Positions 5,001 to 5,669 of a DNA stretch of 5,669 bases are shown here, one piece after another. This DNA is from Deltaproteobacteria bacterium. GTDB lineage: Bacteria > Desulfobacterota > Desulfarculia > Adiutricales > Adiutricaceae. The translations under genes and the position numbers were made by a program. The stretch spans positions 1 to 5,669 of the forward strand of contig JAITIH010000270.1 of assembly GCA_031279525.1 (NCBI GenBank). The letters are read 5' to 3'. Below the pieces are notes generated by a model. The model did no database searches and was not told where the DNA came from. It worked only from the letters and a program-made list of their open reading frames with translations. Numbering within the stretch: position 1 is the first letter of the stretch; every line of letters begins with the position of its first letter.

Positions 5001-5669
5001 TTAAAAGTTGTAGGAAACCGAGGCGTAGTAGTTACGACCTGGGTAGGCGTAAGTGTCCGGCACTTTATCTCTATAAGAATAAACTTTATCAAAAATATTA
5101 TTTATATTAACCTTAAGAGTAATGTAACTATCATTACTAAACTCCCAGATACGTTTACTGAGAGACAAGTTGGCGACGGTTACTTTGCCGAATTCCATGT
5201 CTTCGAAATGCTCGTTGGGGCTAGAGTTGCCGCGGCCTGGGATTCTAAGCCCATTATAGATGAAACTTAAGTTGGCGTTAAAGTGGGAGGGGAAATGGCT
5301 AAACCTAATCCCAAAATTCATGACGGTGTCGGGCATCCGCGTGATGGGCCACCACCAGCCGTCCATGCCCGCAGCCCCTCTTTTAATTTGCTCCTCGCGC
5401 TTGGTCATGTGGGTCGCGTTGACGTAGGGGGTTAGGGAGAAGGATTCATAACCCATAAGGCCAGCGACGTTGACGCTGGTTTGTATCTCAAAGCCGACTT
5501 GATAGCGCTTGTCGACGTTGCGCATAACCCGGCCAGTGCGGTTGGGGTTGGCGGCGGTCGGGTCGGCGTAGTAATAGATGTAAATGAAATCCTCGATGTC
5601 TTGGAAGAAGTAAGTCCCCGAGAAGTTAAAGTGGGGGACCCTCACGTCGAAGCCAATCTCGTAGGCGTC
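5001..5669 (-). CDS. TonB-dependent outer-membrane receptor, C-terminal part (5' end outside window)
   Basis: This is the beta-barrel end of an outer-membrane receptor that would import a metal chelate, oxyanion complex or vitamin using TonB energy. The frame is open to the right edge (DAYEIGFDVRVPHFNFSG...), so the GTG at 5645 is internal and not the start; about 222 residues are visible. Alternating barrel strands rich in Tyr/Phe/Trp are visible (FNFSGTYFFQDIEDFIYIYYY, YQVGFEIQTSVN, FNANLSFIYNG). The family's closing block is clear: VNINNIFDKVYSY, then YPGRNYYASVSYNF with a terminal Phe, the usual outer-membrane assembly signal. The plug domain and TonB box are outside. DUF364 lies 220 bases downstream on the same strand. 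The segment around 5068-5150 is much richer in A+T than the rest. The ligand cannot be read from this part. Confidence 0.92.
   Translation of the reverse strand, partial: DAYEIGFDVRVPHFNFSGTYFFQDIEDFIYIYYYADPTAANPNRTGRVMRNVDKRYQVGFEIQTSVNVAGLMGYESFSLTPYVNATHMTKREEQIKRGAAGMDGWWWPITRMPDTVMNFGIRFSHFPSHFNANLSFIYNGLRIPGRGNSSPNEHFEDMEFGKVTVANLSLSKRIWEFSNDSYITLKVNINNIFDKVYSYRDKVPDTYAYPGRNYYASVSYNF

Noticed and set aside
4838..5110. 90-residue + strand reading frame with a TTG start
   Set aside because: It crosses the long hairpin and runs antisense through the end of the receptor gene; Arg/Pro-rich low-complexity product with no recognisable domain.
5118..5138. AGTAATG/CATTACT inverted repeat and a GTAACTAT match to the AT-rich box, inside the receptor gene
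   Set aside because: It lies within a well-conserved coding block (ITLKVNINN region) and only eight bases match the box; likely chance in an AT-rich segment.

Overview
The window looks like a metal- or oxyanion-acquisition locus from a Gram-negative bacterium. The evidence for Gram-negative is the C-terminal part of a TonB-dependent outer-membrane receptor and a solute-binding protein with a Sec-type signal peptide. The DNA is GC-rich with many GGCC/CCTAGG-type words, and at least one gene starts with TTG. An anaerobe of the Desulfobacterota type would fit, but that is only a guess; nothing here fixes the taxonomy.

Layout. On the + strand, three tightly packed genes run rightward: an ABC transporter ATPase of the iron/cobalamin/MolC type (5' end outside the window), its signal-peptide-bearing binding protein (15 bases later), and a divergent MoeA-like molybdopterin protein that overlaps the binding-protein gene by 8 bases and starts with TTG behind a strong AGGAGG. 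They end at 3089. On the - strand, a TonB-dependent receptor (cut by the right edge) is followed by a DUF4213/DUF364 protein, a family linked to possible heavy-metal chelation. The two gene sets converge on a non-coding stretch of about 845 bases (3090-3934).

That convergent gap is the most unusual part. It begins with seven units of a 13-base tandem repeat (3115-3204). It then carries three copies, at 3226, 3456 and 3715, of an element made of a near-invariant AT-rich block (CGTAACTATTATATA) followed by a GC-rich sequence of about 73 nt. Each copy can fold into the same nested stems and ends in T6 or T7. I read these as three paralogous small RNAs, each with its own promoter-like box and intrinsic terminator; paired-base changes between copies support a conserved RNA fold. 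A second conserved module of about 90 bases (3349-3440 and 3608-3697) lies between successive copies. I do not recognise either module as a named RNA family.

How the genes may work together (inference). The receptor would bring a metal, metallophore or oxyanion complex across the outer membrane, the binding protein and ABC transporter would take it across the inner membrane, and the MoeA-like and DUF364 proteins would handle it in the cytoplasm. The MoeA-like gene makes molybdate or tungstate a reasonable candidate cargo, by analogy with the MolABC type of importer, but iron, another metal chelate or cobalamin cannot be excluded. The MoeA-like protein lacks several residues typical of true MoeA, so its job may differ from standard molybdenum insertion.
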